33,880 nucleotides of DNA. Source: Planctomycetales bacterium. GTDB lineage: Bacteria > Planctomycetota > SBBH01. The stretch lies in NCBI GenBank assembly GCA_005239795.1, contig SBBH01000148.1, forward strand, positions 1 through 33,880. The letters run 5' to 3'. Of the stretch, positions 24,469-32,350 are shown in pieces (the first letter of the stretch is position 1; each line of letters begins with the position of its first letter). Both the position numbers and the translations under genes were made by a program. The notes under the pieces are model-generated. The model saw only the letters and a program-made list of their open reading frames with translations. It ran no database searches and was not told the DNA's origin.

Positions 24469-24708
24469 TCAGGCGGCCGGAGGCTCGAGCGGTTCCGCCC
24501 GGTCCTCCAGGAGGAAGGGGCGGTCGGGGAGCACTTCGACCCGGAAGGCCTCCAGCCGCGCCTCGTCGTGGAGCGCGTGGCGCAGGTTGGCGGGGCGGGC
24601 GAGGGCGAGGTAGCCCGCAATGGCCGCGGCCCCCAGGAGAGCCCCCGCCGAGAGGTCGAGGAGGTTCAGCCGCCCGAAGAGGCGGCCCTGGCCGTCGAGA
24701 AGGGGCAT
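24469..24708 (-). CDS. DUF4330-like small membrane protein
   Basis: 79 residues. MPLLDGQGRLFGRLNLLDLSAG matches the start of DUF4330 proteins (DxxGRLFGxxNxxDL), followed by one hydrophobic helix (about 18-37, ALLGAAAIAGYLAL) and a short polar tail. It is shorter than many family members, which carry a longer outer domain. The function is unknown. GATAAT lies 11 nt before the ATG. The ATG at 24708 is preferred over longer frames, which lack the family pattern. Confidence 0.65.
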   Translation of the reverse strand: MPLLDGQGRLFGRLNLLDLSAGALLGAAAIAGYLALARPANLRHALHDEARLEAFRVEVLPDRPFLLEDRAEPLEPPAA

Positions 24709-24763
24709 GATGACGGCCGATTATCCGGACGCCGGAACACCGCCGCAATCGAGGATTCCTCTG

Positions 24764-24769
24764 TATACT
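24764..24769 (+). promoter_or_regulatory. -10 hexamer TATACT before the zinc-ribbon gene
   Basis: TATACT lies 24 nt before ATG 24794, and GGGAGGGAGAG lies in between, so this is a conventional short leader with a Shine-Dalgarno sequence. Confidence 0.45.
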
Positions 24770-24793
24770 TCCGGCCCGGGAGGGAGAGCACCC

Positions 24794-25150
24794 ATGGACG
24801 GCGTGGCATTCCTCGCCCTGTTGGTCGCTGCGACGGGAGTGATCCTTGTGTCTCTGGCCATGCGCCGCAAGAGCGCCGCCCCTCCTGCCTCGGCCGAGCC
24901 TCCTGTGCCGCCCCCCGCTTCTCTGCCCGTCCCGCCCGCCGCCTCCGGGTGCGCTTGCGTCCGTGGGGAAAAGGGGGCCCTTGAGCTCCTGACGGGCCAG
25001 GAAGGTTCCGATTCCCTCTGGCGCTGCAAACAGTGCAAGACTCCCTATTATTTCAACGCCGCCAGCGCCACGGCGCGGGCCCTCACGGCCGAAGAGCTGG
25101 CGCGGGATTTAGCGCGCTTCATGAACATGAAAACGAAGGGGAAGGAATAG
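24794..25150 (+). CDS. Small membrane-anchored zinc-ribbon-like hypothetical protein
   Basis: 118 residues. An N-terminal membrane helix (about 4-24, VAFLALLVAATGVILVSLAM), a Pro/Ala-rich linker (about 28-52) and a C-terminal domain with two cysteine pairs, GCACVRG and WRCKQCKTPYYFN, arranged like a zinc ribbon. The family is not recognised. The start is ATG 24794, with GGGAGGGAGAG upstream. The gene is divergent from the DUF4330-like gene. Probably real, given the promoter, ribosome site and structured composition; the function is unknown. Confidence 0.65.
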   Translation: MDGVAFLALLVAATGVILVSLAMRRKSAAPPASAEPPVPPPASLPVPPAASGCACVRGEKGALELLTGQEGSDSLWRCKQCKTPYYFNAASATARALTAEELARDLARFMNMKTKGKE

Positions 25151-25466
25151 ATCGCCTTGGACGGTTTGCGAGCCTTGAGGATTGAGTTCGAGAGCTACCG
25201 GATCCTCACGCGTGTGGTGGGAATCAACACCAAGCGCCCCTTATGGGCGTCCGGCGGCATCCCCCTTTCTCCGGCAGGAAGGTCAGGCCCGAAACGACAA
25301 AGCGGTCCCGACCCCTCATGGGATCGGGACCGCTTGCTCGACCGCTTCGAGGACGAAGCGGACTGTCGCGTTGTTACGAACCCAGGCCCGCAGGCCCCCT
25401 GGCCGGAATTGACGGCTGCTGAGCTTGCTCGCTAACCAGAGAACCGCGCTGTGGGAGATATCAAAG
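25151..25466. other. Intergenic region with clustered hairpins
   Basis: About 316 bp between the zinc-ribbon gene and the tRNA, which face each other. Two hairpins stand out: AAGCGGTCCCGA (25300-25311) perfectly inverted at 25324-25335, and CCGCTTCG-AGGA-CGAAGCGG (25342-25361). GACCGCTT or its complement occurs four times in about 65 bp. There are no T-tracts, so these are not classical terminators. A 92-codon open frame here has no protein character. Confidence 0.55.
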
Positions 25467-25540
25467 TGGTTGCCCGGCCAGGATTCGAACCTGGAATCTG
25501 AGGACCAAAACCTCATGTGTTACCGTTACACCACCGGGCA
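25467..25540 (-). tRNA. tRNA-Gln (anticodon TTG)
   Basis: A complete cloverleaf on the minus strand: acceptor TGCCCGG/CCGGGCA, D-arm GTGT-AACGGTA-ACAC, anticodon stem TGAGG/CCTCA with loop TTTTGGT (anticodon TTG, read UUG), T-arm with GTTCGAATCC, discriminator A, and an encoded CCA at 25469-25467. A TATAAT promoter lies 9 nt upstream of the 5' end. Confidence 0.97.
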
Positions 25541-25549
25541 AGTCGTCGC

Positions 25550-25555
25550 ATTATA
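25550..25555 (-). promoter_or_regulatory. -10 hexamer TATAAT of the tRNA-Gln gene
   Basis: TATAATGCGACGACT followed directly by the tRNA 5' end. It confirms the organism's -10 consensus independently of protein genes. Confidence 0.7.
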
Positions 25556-25648
25556 CGCCTGTGGCGTTCGGACTGTGCTTTGTATAAATTCGAAACCTGT
25601 TGTGAATAGGCTCTGTTTTGTCATTTCTGTTTTGTGCTTCGAATTTGT

Positions 25649-25683
25649 TTAGGATTTAGGATTTTCCGTTTTGGATTTATGAT
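25649..25683 (+). promoter_or_regulatory. AT-rich degenerate repeat and probable queF promoter
   Basis: Tandem TTTAGGATTTAGGATTTTCCG and TTTTGGATTT, the complement type of the TCCAAAATCC repeats at 19458. TATGAT at 25678-25683 stands 6 nt before the queF GTG. GAAGG in that gap may also serve as a weak ribosome site. Confidence 0.4.
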
Positions 25684-25689
25684 GAAGGT

Positions 25690-26103
25690 GTGATTCGCAA
25701 AAAAGGGGTCGGTTCAACCCGCCACGGTTACACCGACGCGCACGCCCGCGCGGGGGTCCAGGCGAAGCTCCCCGCGATCGAGACCTGGGAGAACCAGTTC
25801 CCGCGCTACGAGATCACGATCGAGACGACGGAGTTCACGTCGGTCTGCCCCAAGACAGGGCTTCCCGATTTCGGCGTGGTGACCGTCACCTACATGCCTA
25901 AAAGGGCCTGCCTCGAGCTCAAATCCTTCAAGGAGTACCTCCTGGCCTACCGCGATCTGGGGATCTTCTATGAAAACGCCGTGAACCGGATCCTCGCGGA
26001 TATCGTGCGCGCGGCGCGCCCGGCGTGGGCCGTGGTGAAAGGCGATTTCAACGCGCGCGGCGGGATGCGGGCGACGGCGACCGCGCGTTATCCTAAAGCA
26101 TGA
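25690..26103 (+). CDS. queF: NADPH-dependent 7-cyano-7-deazaguanine reductase QueF (type I)
   Basis: 137 residues. Reduces preQ0 to preQ1 in queuosine tRNA modification; cytosolic T-fold enzyme. The nucleophile is C53 in FTSVCPKTGLPDFG, with D60, and the QueF motif is E76LKSFKEYLLAYRD. GIFYENAVNRI follows, with Tyr where many type I enzymes have His before the conserved Glu. The start is GTG 25690. The stop overlaps the ABC permease start (ATGA), tying queF to an exporter of unrelated function. It lies next to tRNA-Gln(UUG); queuosine is made on GUN anticodons, so there is no direct link. Confidence 0.95.
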   Translation: MIRKKGVGSTRHGYTDAHARAGVQAKLPAIETWENQFPRYEITIETTEFTSVCPKTGLPDFGVVTVTYMPKRACLELKSFKEYLLAYRDLGIFYENAVNRILADIVRAARPAWAVVKGDFNARGGMRATATARYPKA

Positions 26104-26870
26104 CGGCGCGCCAAGCCCTGTCTCTCACGGGGCTCCTCGTCCTGCGGGACCTGAAAGGGCGCTACCGCGGATCGATCTTCCCCGGGTGGAGCCTGGTGTT
26201 GCCGATCGCGACCGTCATCGCCTCGGCGGGGATCGCCGGGTCGGTTTTTCGAGTGCGCTTTTCCGGTTCGGGAGGGGAGCCGGCGCTGTGGCTTCCGGTT
26301 CTGTGCGGCGTCCTCCCCTGGCTTCAGGTCCAGGAGGCCCTGCGCCGGGCCGTCACTTCCCTCGCCGAAAACGCCGTGCTTGTCAAGAACGCCCGCGTGC
26401 CGCTGGCACTCTTTCCTCTTCACGTGGTGGGGACCAGCCTTCTCCTCGAGATCATTCTCATGGGACTGGCCCTACCGTGGCTTGGACCCTTGGCGGGCCC
26501 CGGTGGTTTTGCCTGGCTCTTGCTGGTTCTCGTGTTGCAGACCGCCTTCGCCGGGGGGGCGGCCCTGCTCTTGAGCTCCCTGCACGTCTTCCTGAGGGAT
26601 CTGGGGCCGCTCGTGACGCTGGCGCTCCCGGGCTGGTTCTATCTGAGCCCGATCCTCTATCCGTGGGAAAGCGTCCCGGCGTGGATGTGGGGGCTCTATG
26701 GCGCGAACCCGCTTGCGCCACTGGCGTCGCTGTACCGGGACCTCTTGTGGCGGGGAGTGGGTCCCGCGGCGGGGGACCTGGCGATTCTCGCCGCTTGGGC
26801 TGTTGTTTTGGGCGCGCTGGGAGGGTGCGTCTTCCGGCGCCTGGCGCCGCATTTTGCGGACGAACTGTGA
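26100..26870 (+). CDS. ABC-2 type polysaccharide export permease (Wzm-like)
   Basis: 256 residues with about six membrane helices. It resembles ABC-2 permeases that export lipid-linked polysaccharide (Wzm, TagG, RfbA): N-terminal LVLRDLKGRYRGSIFPGWSLVLPI (residues 13-36), then helices around 55-75, 115-135, 140-165 and 175-190, with GWFYLSPILYPWESVPAWMW and NPLAPLASLYRDLLW near the C-terminus. ATG overlaps the queF stop by 4 bp, and its own stop overlaps the ATPase start (GTGA), so all three are coupled. No glycosyltransferase genes are nearby. Confidence 0.9.
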   Translation: MTARQALSLTGLLVLRDLKGRYRGSIFPGWSLVLPIATVIASAGIAGSVFRVRFSGSGGEPALWLPVLCGVLPWLQVQEALRRAVTSLAENAVLVKNARVPLALFPLHVVGTSLLLEIILMGLALPWLGPLAGPGGFAWLLLVLVLQTAFAGGAALLLSSLHVFLRDLGPLVTLALPGWFYLSPILYPWESVPAWMWGLYGANPLAPLASLYRDLLWRGVGPAAGDLAILAAWAVVLGALGGCVFRRLAPHFADEL

Positions 26871-28084
26871 CGCCGGCGATCCAGGCCGAGGGGGTCTCGA
26901 AATGGTACGGCGCTCGCGCTTCGCCTATGGCGCGCCTACGCGCCGCCTGGACAAACCGTCCGGGCTCTGACGGGACGTGGGCCCTGCGCGACGTCAGCTT
27001 CGGCGCCGCCGCCGGCGAGTGCCTGGGGGTGGTGGGGGCGAACGGCTCGGGGAAGAGCACGCTCCTTAAGGTTCTGGGAGGGATCGCAGCTCCCGCCGCT
27101 GGGCGCGTGACGGCAGAGGGGCGCGTCACAGCCGTTTTGGACCTGGCGGCTTTTTTCAGCCGTGAGGCCCCAGGGCGCGAGAATGCCGCGGTCGGCGCGC
27201 GCCTGATGGGATTCCCAGCGTGCGACATTCCGTCGATTGTGGAGGAGGTCCGGGATTTTTCGGGGCTCGGCGCGGCCTTCGAGCATCCCTTGCAGACCTA
27301 TTCGGCGGGGATGTCTCTGCGGCTGGGGTTCGCCCTCGCGACGGCGAAGCGCCCTGACGTGCTTCTTGTGGACGAGGTCTTGTCCATCGGGGACGCGTCG
27401 TTCGAACGGCAATGCCTCGAACGAATCAGGGCTTATCTCAAGGCAGGGACGGCCGTCGTCGTCGCCTCGCACGATCTGAGGGTGATCTTTCAGATCTGCT
27501 CGCGCGTCGTCTGTCTGGCCGGGGGGCGCGTCGCCGCGGAGGGGGAACCGGCCGCCGTCATCGGGCAATATCTGGCGTCTCAAGGGGCGTCGGGCGCGGG
27601 GGGACGCCTGGCGCCGCAGGGCCTGAAGATCCCGTGGATCGAGAAGGTCTCCCTGGAGGACGGCGCCGGAAGTCCGCTCGACGTTCTGGTGAGCGGCGCC
27701 CCCCTGCGCGCCGTCATCGACTGGACCTCCCCCGAAGGGGCTGTCCAGGACGCCGTTTTCGAAATCCTCGTCCACCGCCAGGATGGGGCGTTTTTCATGA
27801 GGCAGTCCTCGAAGGGGAGGCTGATCCGGGACGGTGCGCGTCCCGGGCCGCGGCGCACAGCCTTGACTGTGGCGCATCTGACGTTCCCCCCCGGCCGCTA
27901 TGCTCTGACGGCGGCGCTGTATGATGCCTCCGGGACGTTTCCCTACGATTCGCATGCGCAGGGGCTCTTGCATTGGTTCACCGTGCAGGGGGAGGAAGCG
28001 AACGACCCCAGCGAATTCCGCTGGGAAGAAGTGCCTCGGGAGGAGAAACACCAAACGCCAAAAGGCAAACACCAAACCAGCTAG
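26867..28084 (+). CDS. Polysaccharide export ABC ATPase with C-terminal ligand-binding domain (Wzt-like)
   Basis: 405 residues from GTG 26867. The nucleotide-binding domain (1 to about 240) has Walker A GANGSGKST, the exporter-type signature YSAGMSLRLGFA, Walker B VLLVDEVLSIGD and switch VVASHDL. A C-terminal beta domain (about 265-390, with LRAVIDWTSPEGAVQDAVFE and LTFPPGRYALTAALYD) resembles the Wzt C-terminal module that recognises the glycan end. With the permease it should form an ATP-driven exporter of O-antigen-like polysaccharide. The last residues, KHQTPKGKHQTS, come from a DNA tandem repeat (exact AAACACCAAAC at 28046 and 28067, 21-bp period) and are probably not functional. Confidence 0.92.
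   Translation: MTPAIQAEGVSKWYGARASPMARLRAAWTNRPGSDGTWALRDVSFGAAAGECLGVVGANGSGKSTLLKVLGGIAAPAAGRVTAEGRVTAVLDLAAFFSREAPGRENAAVGARLMGFPACDIPSIVEEVRDFSGLGAAFEHPLQTYSAGMSLRLGFALATAKRPDVLLVDEVLSIGDASFERQCLERIRAYLKAGTAVVVASHDLRVIFQICSRVVCLAGGRVAAEGEPAAVIGQYLASQGASGAGGRLAPQGLKIPWIEKVSLEDGAGSPLDVLVSGAPLRAVIDWTSPEGAVQDAVFEILVHRQDGAFFMRQSSKGRLIRDGARPGPRRTALTVAHLTFPPGRYALTAALYDASGTFPYDSHAQGLLHWFTVQGEEANDPSEFRWEEVPREEKHQTPKGKHQTS
28046..28079. repeat. Short tandem repeat AAACACCAAAC (21-bp period)
   Basis: Two exact 11-bp copies at 28046-28056 and 28067-28077, with ACGCCAAAAGGC between them. They encode the extreme C-terminus of the export ATPase. Confidence 0.6.
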
Positions 28085-28117
28085 CCTAAACTTCTTTTGG
28101 CTTATAGGGCTGCAGGT

Positions 28118-28123
28118 TAGAAT
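28118..28123 (+). promoter_or_regulatory. -10 hexamer TAGAAT, probable leaderless promoter of purF
   Basis: TAGAAT is followed by 8 nt (CTCTTTAG) and ATG 28132. TTGGCT lies 15 bp upstream as a possible -35. No Shine-Dalgarno sequence. Confidence 0.5.
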
Positions 28124-28131
28124 CTCTTTAG

Positions 28132-29601
28132 ATGTGTGGGATCGTCGGGCTCTTTGGGTCCGGGAATGTCGTCGGTGAGATCTACGATGGCCTGATCGCA
28201 ATCCAGCACCGCGGCCAGGATGCCGCCGGGATCGCCACCTTCGACAGCCAGTTCCATCTTCACAAGGCGGAAGGGCTTGTCCAGGAAGTCTTTATGCCGC
28301 AGGTCGTGGCGGGCCTGACCGGCCCCCTGGGGATCGGCCATGTGCGCTACCCGACGGTGGGGTGCGGCGGGGTGCAGGACGCCCAGCCGTTCCTGATCCC
28401 CTCGCCGTTTGGGATCGCGATGGTCCACAACGGGAACGTCACAAACTACCACGACTTGAAGCGTGAGCTCGTCTCGAAGGATTTCTGCCACATCGATTCG
28501 AACTGCGATGTCGAGGCGCTCCTGCATGTCTTTGGCCTCGAGCTCTTGAAGCGTGGCCAGCGGCTTTTGACGCCCGAGGACGTCTTTGCGGCCGTGAAGG
28601 GGGTCTTCGCCCGAGCCAAGGGGTCTTATTCTGTGGTCGGGATGATCGCCGGTCAGGGGCTTTTCGCCTTCCGCGACCCGTATGGGATCAAGCCCTTGAT
28701 CATCGGGGAGCGCGACCTCGGGAACGGCCAGAAGGCGTACTGCGTCACCTCCGAGAGCGTGGCGCTCGACCTTTTGGACTACCACCAGGGCCGCAACCTC
28801 AAGGCGGGGGAGGCGATTTTTATCGACAACCAGCGGCGCGTTCATTCGGCCCAGGTCGTCCCTGGGGACCACCACCCCTGCATCTTCGAATGGGTCTATT
28901 TTGCGCGCCCCGACTCGTTTCTGGACAAGGCGTCTGTTTACAAAAGCCGTCTTCGGATGGGGGAGGAGCTCGCCGAGATCTGGAAAAAGACCGGCCGCCA
29001 TGCCGATGTCGTCATCCCGGTGCCGGAGTCGTCGCGGCCCGCCGCGACGGCGATGGCGCGGGCCCTGGGGCTTCCCTACCGCGAGGGGCTCGTCAAGAAC
29101 CGCTACATCGGACGGACCTTCATCATGCCGGACCAGGCCGCCCGCCAGCGCTCGATCCGCTACAAGCTGAACCCGATCCAGGTGGAGTTCGAGGGGAAGG
29201 ATGTGCTTCTCGTGGACGATTCGATCGTGCGGGGGAACACCGCGAAGGCCCTGGTGAAGCTCGCCCGGACGGCGGGTGCCAGGACGGTGCACCTGGCCTC
29301 CTACTCCCCCCCCATCAAATATCCGTGCCTCTACGGGATCGACATGTCGACGCGCAACGAGTTCATCGCGCGGGACAAGAGCCCCGAGGAGATCGCCTGG
29401 ATCATCGGGGCGGACTCGGTTATCTACCAGACGATGGAGGGGATGATCCACTCCGTCCAGCAGGGGAATCCCGAGCTCCGGCAGTTCTGCAACGCCTGCT
29501 TCTCGGGGAATTACCCCACCAACGACATCACGCCCGAGATTCTCGCCGAGTGGGAAAAGGACCGCACCCACCCTGTCGCTGAAGAGTCCCCGAGCCAGTA
29601 G
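28132..29601 (+). CDS. purF: Amidophosphoribosyltransferase PurF
   Basis: 489 residues. Catalyses the first step of purine synthesis: glutamine plus PRPP to phosphoribosylamine. The N-terminal glutaminase begins MCGIVG, so Cys2 becomes the nucleophile after Met removal, without the long propeptide of some homologues. The phosphoribosyltransferase domain has the PRPP loop VLLVDDSIVRGNT (358-370). Four cysteines in the positions of the Bacillus-type Fe-S cluster are present: C250 (HHPCIFE), C399 (KYPCLYG), C453 and C456 (FCNACF). The enzyme therefore needs Fe-S assembly of the kind made by the suf genes in this window. The start is fixed by the conserved MCG. The gene appears leaderless. Confidence 0.97.
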   Translation: MCGIVGLFGSGNVVGEIYDGLIAIQHRGQDAAGIATFDSQFHLHKAEGLVQEVFMPQVVAGLTGPLGIGHVRYPTVGCGGVQDAQPFLIPSPFGIAMVHNGNVTNYHDLKRELVSKDFCHIDSNCDVEALLHVFGLELLKRGQRLLTPEDVFAAVKGVFARAKGSYSVVGMIAGQGLFAFRDPYGIKPLIIGERDLGNGQKAYCVTSESVALDLLDYHQGRNLKAGEAIFIDNQRRVHSAQVVPGDHHPCIFEWVYFARPDSFLDKASVYKSRLRMGEELAEIWKKTGRHADVVIPVPESSRPAATAMARALGLPYREGLVKNRYIGRTFIMPDQAARQRSIRYKLNPIQVEFEGKDVLLVDDSIVRGNTAKALVKLARTAGARTVHLASYSPPIKYPCLYGIDMSTRNEFIARDKSPEEIAWIIGADSVIYQTMEGMIHSVQQGNPELRQFCNACFSGNYPTNDITPEILAEWEKDRTHPVAEESPSQ

Positions 29602-29604
29602 TCT
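29599..29604 (+). promoter_or_regulatory. Possible -10 hexamer TAGTCT before the M64 peptidase
   Basis: TAGTCT overlaps the purF stop and stands 8 nt before an ATG at 29613. That ATG is out of frame with the signal peptide by one base. Weak evidence on its own. Confidence 0.25.
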
Positions 29605-29728
29605 TTTCGCAAATGAGATTTTTCTGAAGAACCTGTTCTTAGCAATCTTCGGCATTCTGCTCGCGGCTGGGGCCGCCTCGGCCGCCCCTCGCCCGGGGGG
29701 GCACCCTCGCCTCGAGCCGAAGGACCCT

Positions 29729-32320
29729 GTGGAGGCCGCCGCCTTTTTCGAGGGGCAAAAGGAGGCGCTGATCGAGCAGGCGCGCCGCGCCGCCGACCGG
29801 CAGGAAAACCGGCCCGCGCCCGAAGAGCTCGAGCGCCTGGCCAAGGACCGGTCCAAACTAGAGCGGGAAGAGAAACGCAGGCGCATTGCAGAAGAGACCC
29901 GCGAGAAAGATCGCCTCTGCCGGGAGATGGGGGTCGCCGGCATCGAGACGATCGTCGACACGGGGGATTCCGCCAAGCGTCTCGACGTCGTCATCCTGGG
30001 GGACGGCTGGGCCGAGAAGGATCTCGACGAATACCGCCGGCTGTGCAAGAATCTGGCCCAGCAGTTTGCGGAGCGTGTCTCGCCCTTCAACCTGTACGCG
30101 CACTACCTCAATTTTCATCGCGTCGACGTCATCGGGAAGGAATCGGGGATCCCGAGCGAGAAACCCGAGCGGACGGTTTTCGGAACGGAGTTGGACCGGA
30201 AGGGAATTCTGACTTCGTCCGGAAGCGCCGCCCTTCCCTATGCCCAACTGGCGCGGGACGCCGATCTCACGGTGGTGATGGCCAACACCGCGACCGGGCG
30301 TTCCACGGGGGGCGGGGGGCACATCACGCTGGTGAAAACCGGCGTGGATGGCACGGTGATCCACGAAATGGGGCATGCTTTGGCAAACTTGGCCGACGAG
30401 TACTCGGAGGAGGCAGTCGAAAAGCGTCGGTCCGCGGTGAGGGCCGAAGAGTACGTGAACACGACTCTGGAATCGGATCCCTTGCGCGTGAAGTGGCACT
30501 ACTGGAACATCCCGGAGGAGATCTTCCGCGGTCGCAAAGCCCCCAAGGAGGGGCCGGTGCCGGAGAAGCGCGTGGGGACGTTCGAAGGAGGGTACTACCA
30601 CGTCAAAGGGGTCTGGCGGCCCAAGGCGAATTGCCGGATGAGGGATTCCGATGTCTCTTCCTTCTGCGAGGTCTGCGCGGAGGAAATGGAGAAGCGCTTT
30701 TACCGGTTCGTCTCGCCAATCGATGAGGCGTTTCCAAAAACCTTCCGCCGCATAGTCTTCTCCGACGGACAGCTTGAGTTTTCGATCCGGGCCGTGCACC
30801 TCGCGGCGGAGGCTCTCGAACGGCTCAAGGGGAAGGGGCCTCCCGATGTCTGGGAACTGGGGTGGTACGTGGACGGCCAGCGTGTCGCGGAAGGGAAGGT
30901 CGGCCGGAAGGGGGAAGCCGATTTCACGCTCGCCGGCAAGAGTCTGACACCCGGGCGCCATACCGTCTCCTGCCAGATGAACTACCTGACGGCGCGCATG
31001 CGCCGCGACGCCGGGCTCCTGACGGGAGGCGCCACCTGGGAAGTGAAGGTTTTGCCATTTGCCCGGCCAGAATTCAAGATTCCCGCGAAGCGCTTCAGTA
31101 CGACGGCAGGTTCGCCCCTGGCGTTCCCCGTCGCCTGCCAGACAGAGGCCCCTTCGGGAGCAGTTGTTTTTGAGCCTCTAGACCTTCCGGAGGGGGCTGC
31201 GTTTGCGGATGGCATGTTCACCTGGACGCCGCGGCCGGACCAGCGCGGCGCCTATGAGATCGCTTTCGCGCTTCTCGAGCCGGCGCCCTCCGACACCCTG
31301 TCGGGGGAGGGCTTGGTAAAATCCCTCCGGGAGGAGGTGGGTTCGATGCGGCGGATGGGCCCGGCGGAGGTCTGGCGCCATTACGGGCGCACAGGCGGCC
31401 GCGCCCTCCTTCACGAGGAATCGGTGCGGATCGACGTGAAAGGCGGGCGCGGGTCATCCAATGCCGGACCGAAGATGGCTTTCGGAGCCGTCCCGGCCGG
31501 CGGCGCCGAAGGGGAGCCGATCCGCTTCACCGCCTGGGCGTTCGACCCCGACGGGGATCACCTGCTGTATGACGCGAAGAATCTTCCGGAAGGTGCCAGG
31601 CTTGATGCCAACACGGGGCGCTTCGAGTGGATTCCCACGCTGTCTCAGGCGGGCCTCCACAAGGAACTTGAGATCCGCGTCACCGACGGCGTTTCATCAG
31701 ATCGTGTCGTTTTCGACTTGGAGGTGGCCGATGCTCCTCTGGATCGGCAGTATCGGCAGACCCGGTCGCTGGCAGATCTCTTTCAGGATGAGGCTGACAT
31801 CGTTGTGGGACTGCGCCATGACGATGAGAATCTGCGCCTTGCCAGTTTGGATCTTCTGGGGGAATACCCGGTGGAGATGCAGATCCGCGAGGCGGGGCGG
31901 ATGTTGAGGGACGACGCGCCCGAGGTGCGCCAGGCGGCGCTGGCTCTTCTGAAGTCCCTTTTGGCATTGGACGAAGGCGTTCCCGCGCCGGGCCCGGGGC
32001 GAGCAGGGTACGAGGTGGGTGAGGGAACGGAAGAGGGCGCGGACGCGGCCGAGGGAGATTCCGAGGAGCCAGCCACGACGCGCGCGGTTCGATTCGGCGC
32101 GCTTTTCCAGGCCCTCACGACGCGGGAGGGGACCCATACCTGGACGTTCGTCGACGATCCGGAGGTTTTGGCGTGGCTTGAAGAGGTCTCGGCCGCCGTG
32201 CGTGGCCTCAAGGATCTGCGCGCAAGCGAACGCAAAGCCGCCCGCCGGATCGAGAAGGACTTAAAATCGATCGGTGCGTACAACCGGAACCGGACGGGGA
32301 AGAAGGACGGGGCTCGATAA
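29729..32320 (+). CDS. Secreted M64-family (IgA-peptidase-like) zinc metallopeptidase with Ig-like and HEAT-like regions
   Basis: 863 residues counted from GTG 29729, the first canonical in-frame start. The same frame is open upstream and encodes a clear signal peptide, LKNLFLAIFGILLAAGAASA, from 29624, so the true protein is about 35 residues longer. Order: signal peptide, basic coiled coil (about 1-65), M64 peptidase domain (about 70-340) with zinc site HEMGH (H212, E213, H216) and LADEY (221-225), a linker domain, two Ig/cadherin-like modules (about 435-690, including FDPDGDHLLYDAKNLPEGA and LDANTGRFEWIP), and HEAT-like helices (about 695-745, LRHDDENLRLASLDLLGE). Its role is extracellular proteolysis; the substrate is unknown. 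ATG 29613 would restore the full leader MRFFLKNLF if the T5 run at 29619-29623 had one more T. Confidence 0.88.
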   Translation: MEAAAFFEGQKEALIEQARRAADRQENRPAPEELERLAKDRSKLEREEKRRRIAEETREKDRLCREMGVAGIETIVDTGDSAKRLDVVILGDGWAEKDLDEYRRLCKNLAQQFAERVSPFNLYAHYLNFHRVDVIGKESGIPSEKPERTVFGTELDRKGILTSSGSAALPYAQLARDADLTVVMANTATGRSTGGGGHITLVKTGVDGTVIHEMGHALANLADEYSEEAVEKRRSAVRAEEYVNTTLESDPLRVKWHYWNIPEEIFRGRKAPKEGPVPEKRVGTFEGGYYHVKGVWRPKANCRMRDSDVSSFCEVCAEEMEKRFYRFVSPIDEAFPKTFRRIVFSDGQLEFSIRAVHLAAEALERLKGKGPPDVWELGWYVDGQRVAEGKVGRKGEADFTLAGKSLTPGRHTVSCQMNYLTARMRRDAGLLTGGATWEVKVLPFARPEFKIPAKRFSTTAGSPLAFPVACQTEAPSGAVVFEPLDLPEGAAFADGMFTWTPRPDQRGAYEIAFALLEPAPSDTLSGEGLVKSLREEVGSMRRMGPAEVWRHYGRTGGRALLHEESVRIDVKGGRGSSNAGPKMAFGAVPAGGAEGEPIRFTAWAFDPDGDHLLYDAKNLPEGARLDANTGRFEWIPTLSQAGLHKELEIRVTDGVSSDRVVFDLEVADAPLDRQYRQTRSLADLFQDEADIVVGLRHDDENLRLASLDLLGEYPVEMQIREAGRMLRDDAPEVRQAALALLKSLLALDEGVPAPGPGRAGYEVGEGTEEGADAAEGDSEEPATTRAVRFGALFQALTTREGTHTWTFVDDPEVLAWLEEVSAAVRGLKDLRASERKAARRIEKDLKSIGAYNRNRTGKKDGAR

Positions 32321-32350
32321 CGGCGGGGATGCGAGAGGTTTGGTGATTCC

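Noticed and set aside
25157..25435. 92-codon open frame between the zinc-ribbon gene and the tRNA
   Set aside because: No homology or composition of a protein; it is dominated by two perfect hairpins and lacks a convincing ribosome site.
26186..26866. N-terminal extension of the export ATPase to 26186
   Set aside because: It overlaps the permease completely and has no ABC-protein character; GTG 26867 directly precedes the conserved domain and overlaps the permease stop.
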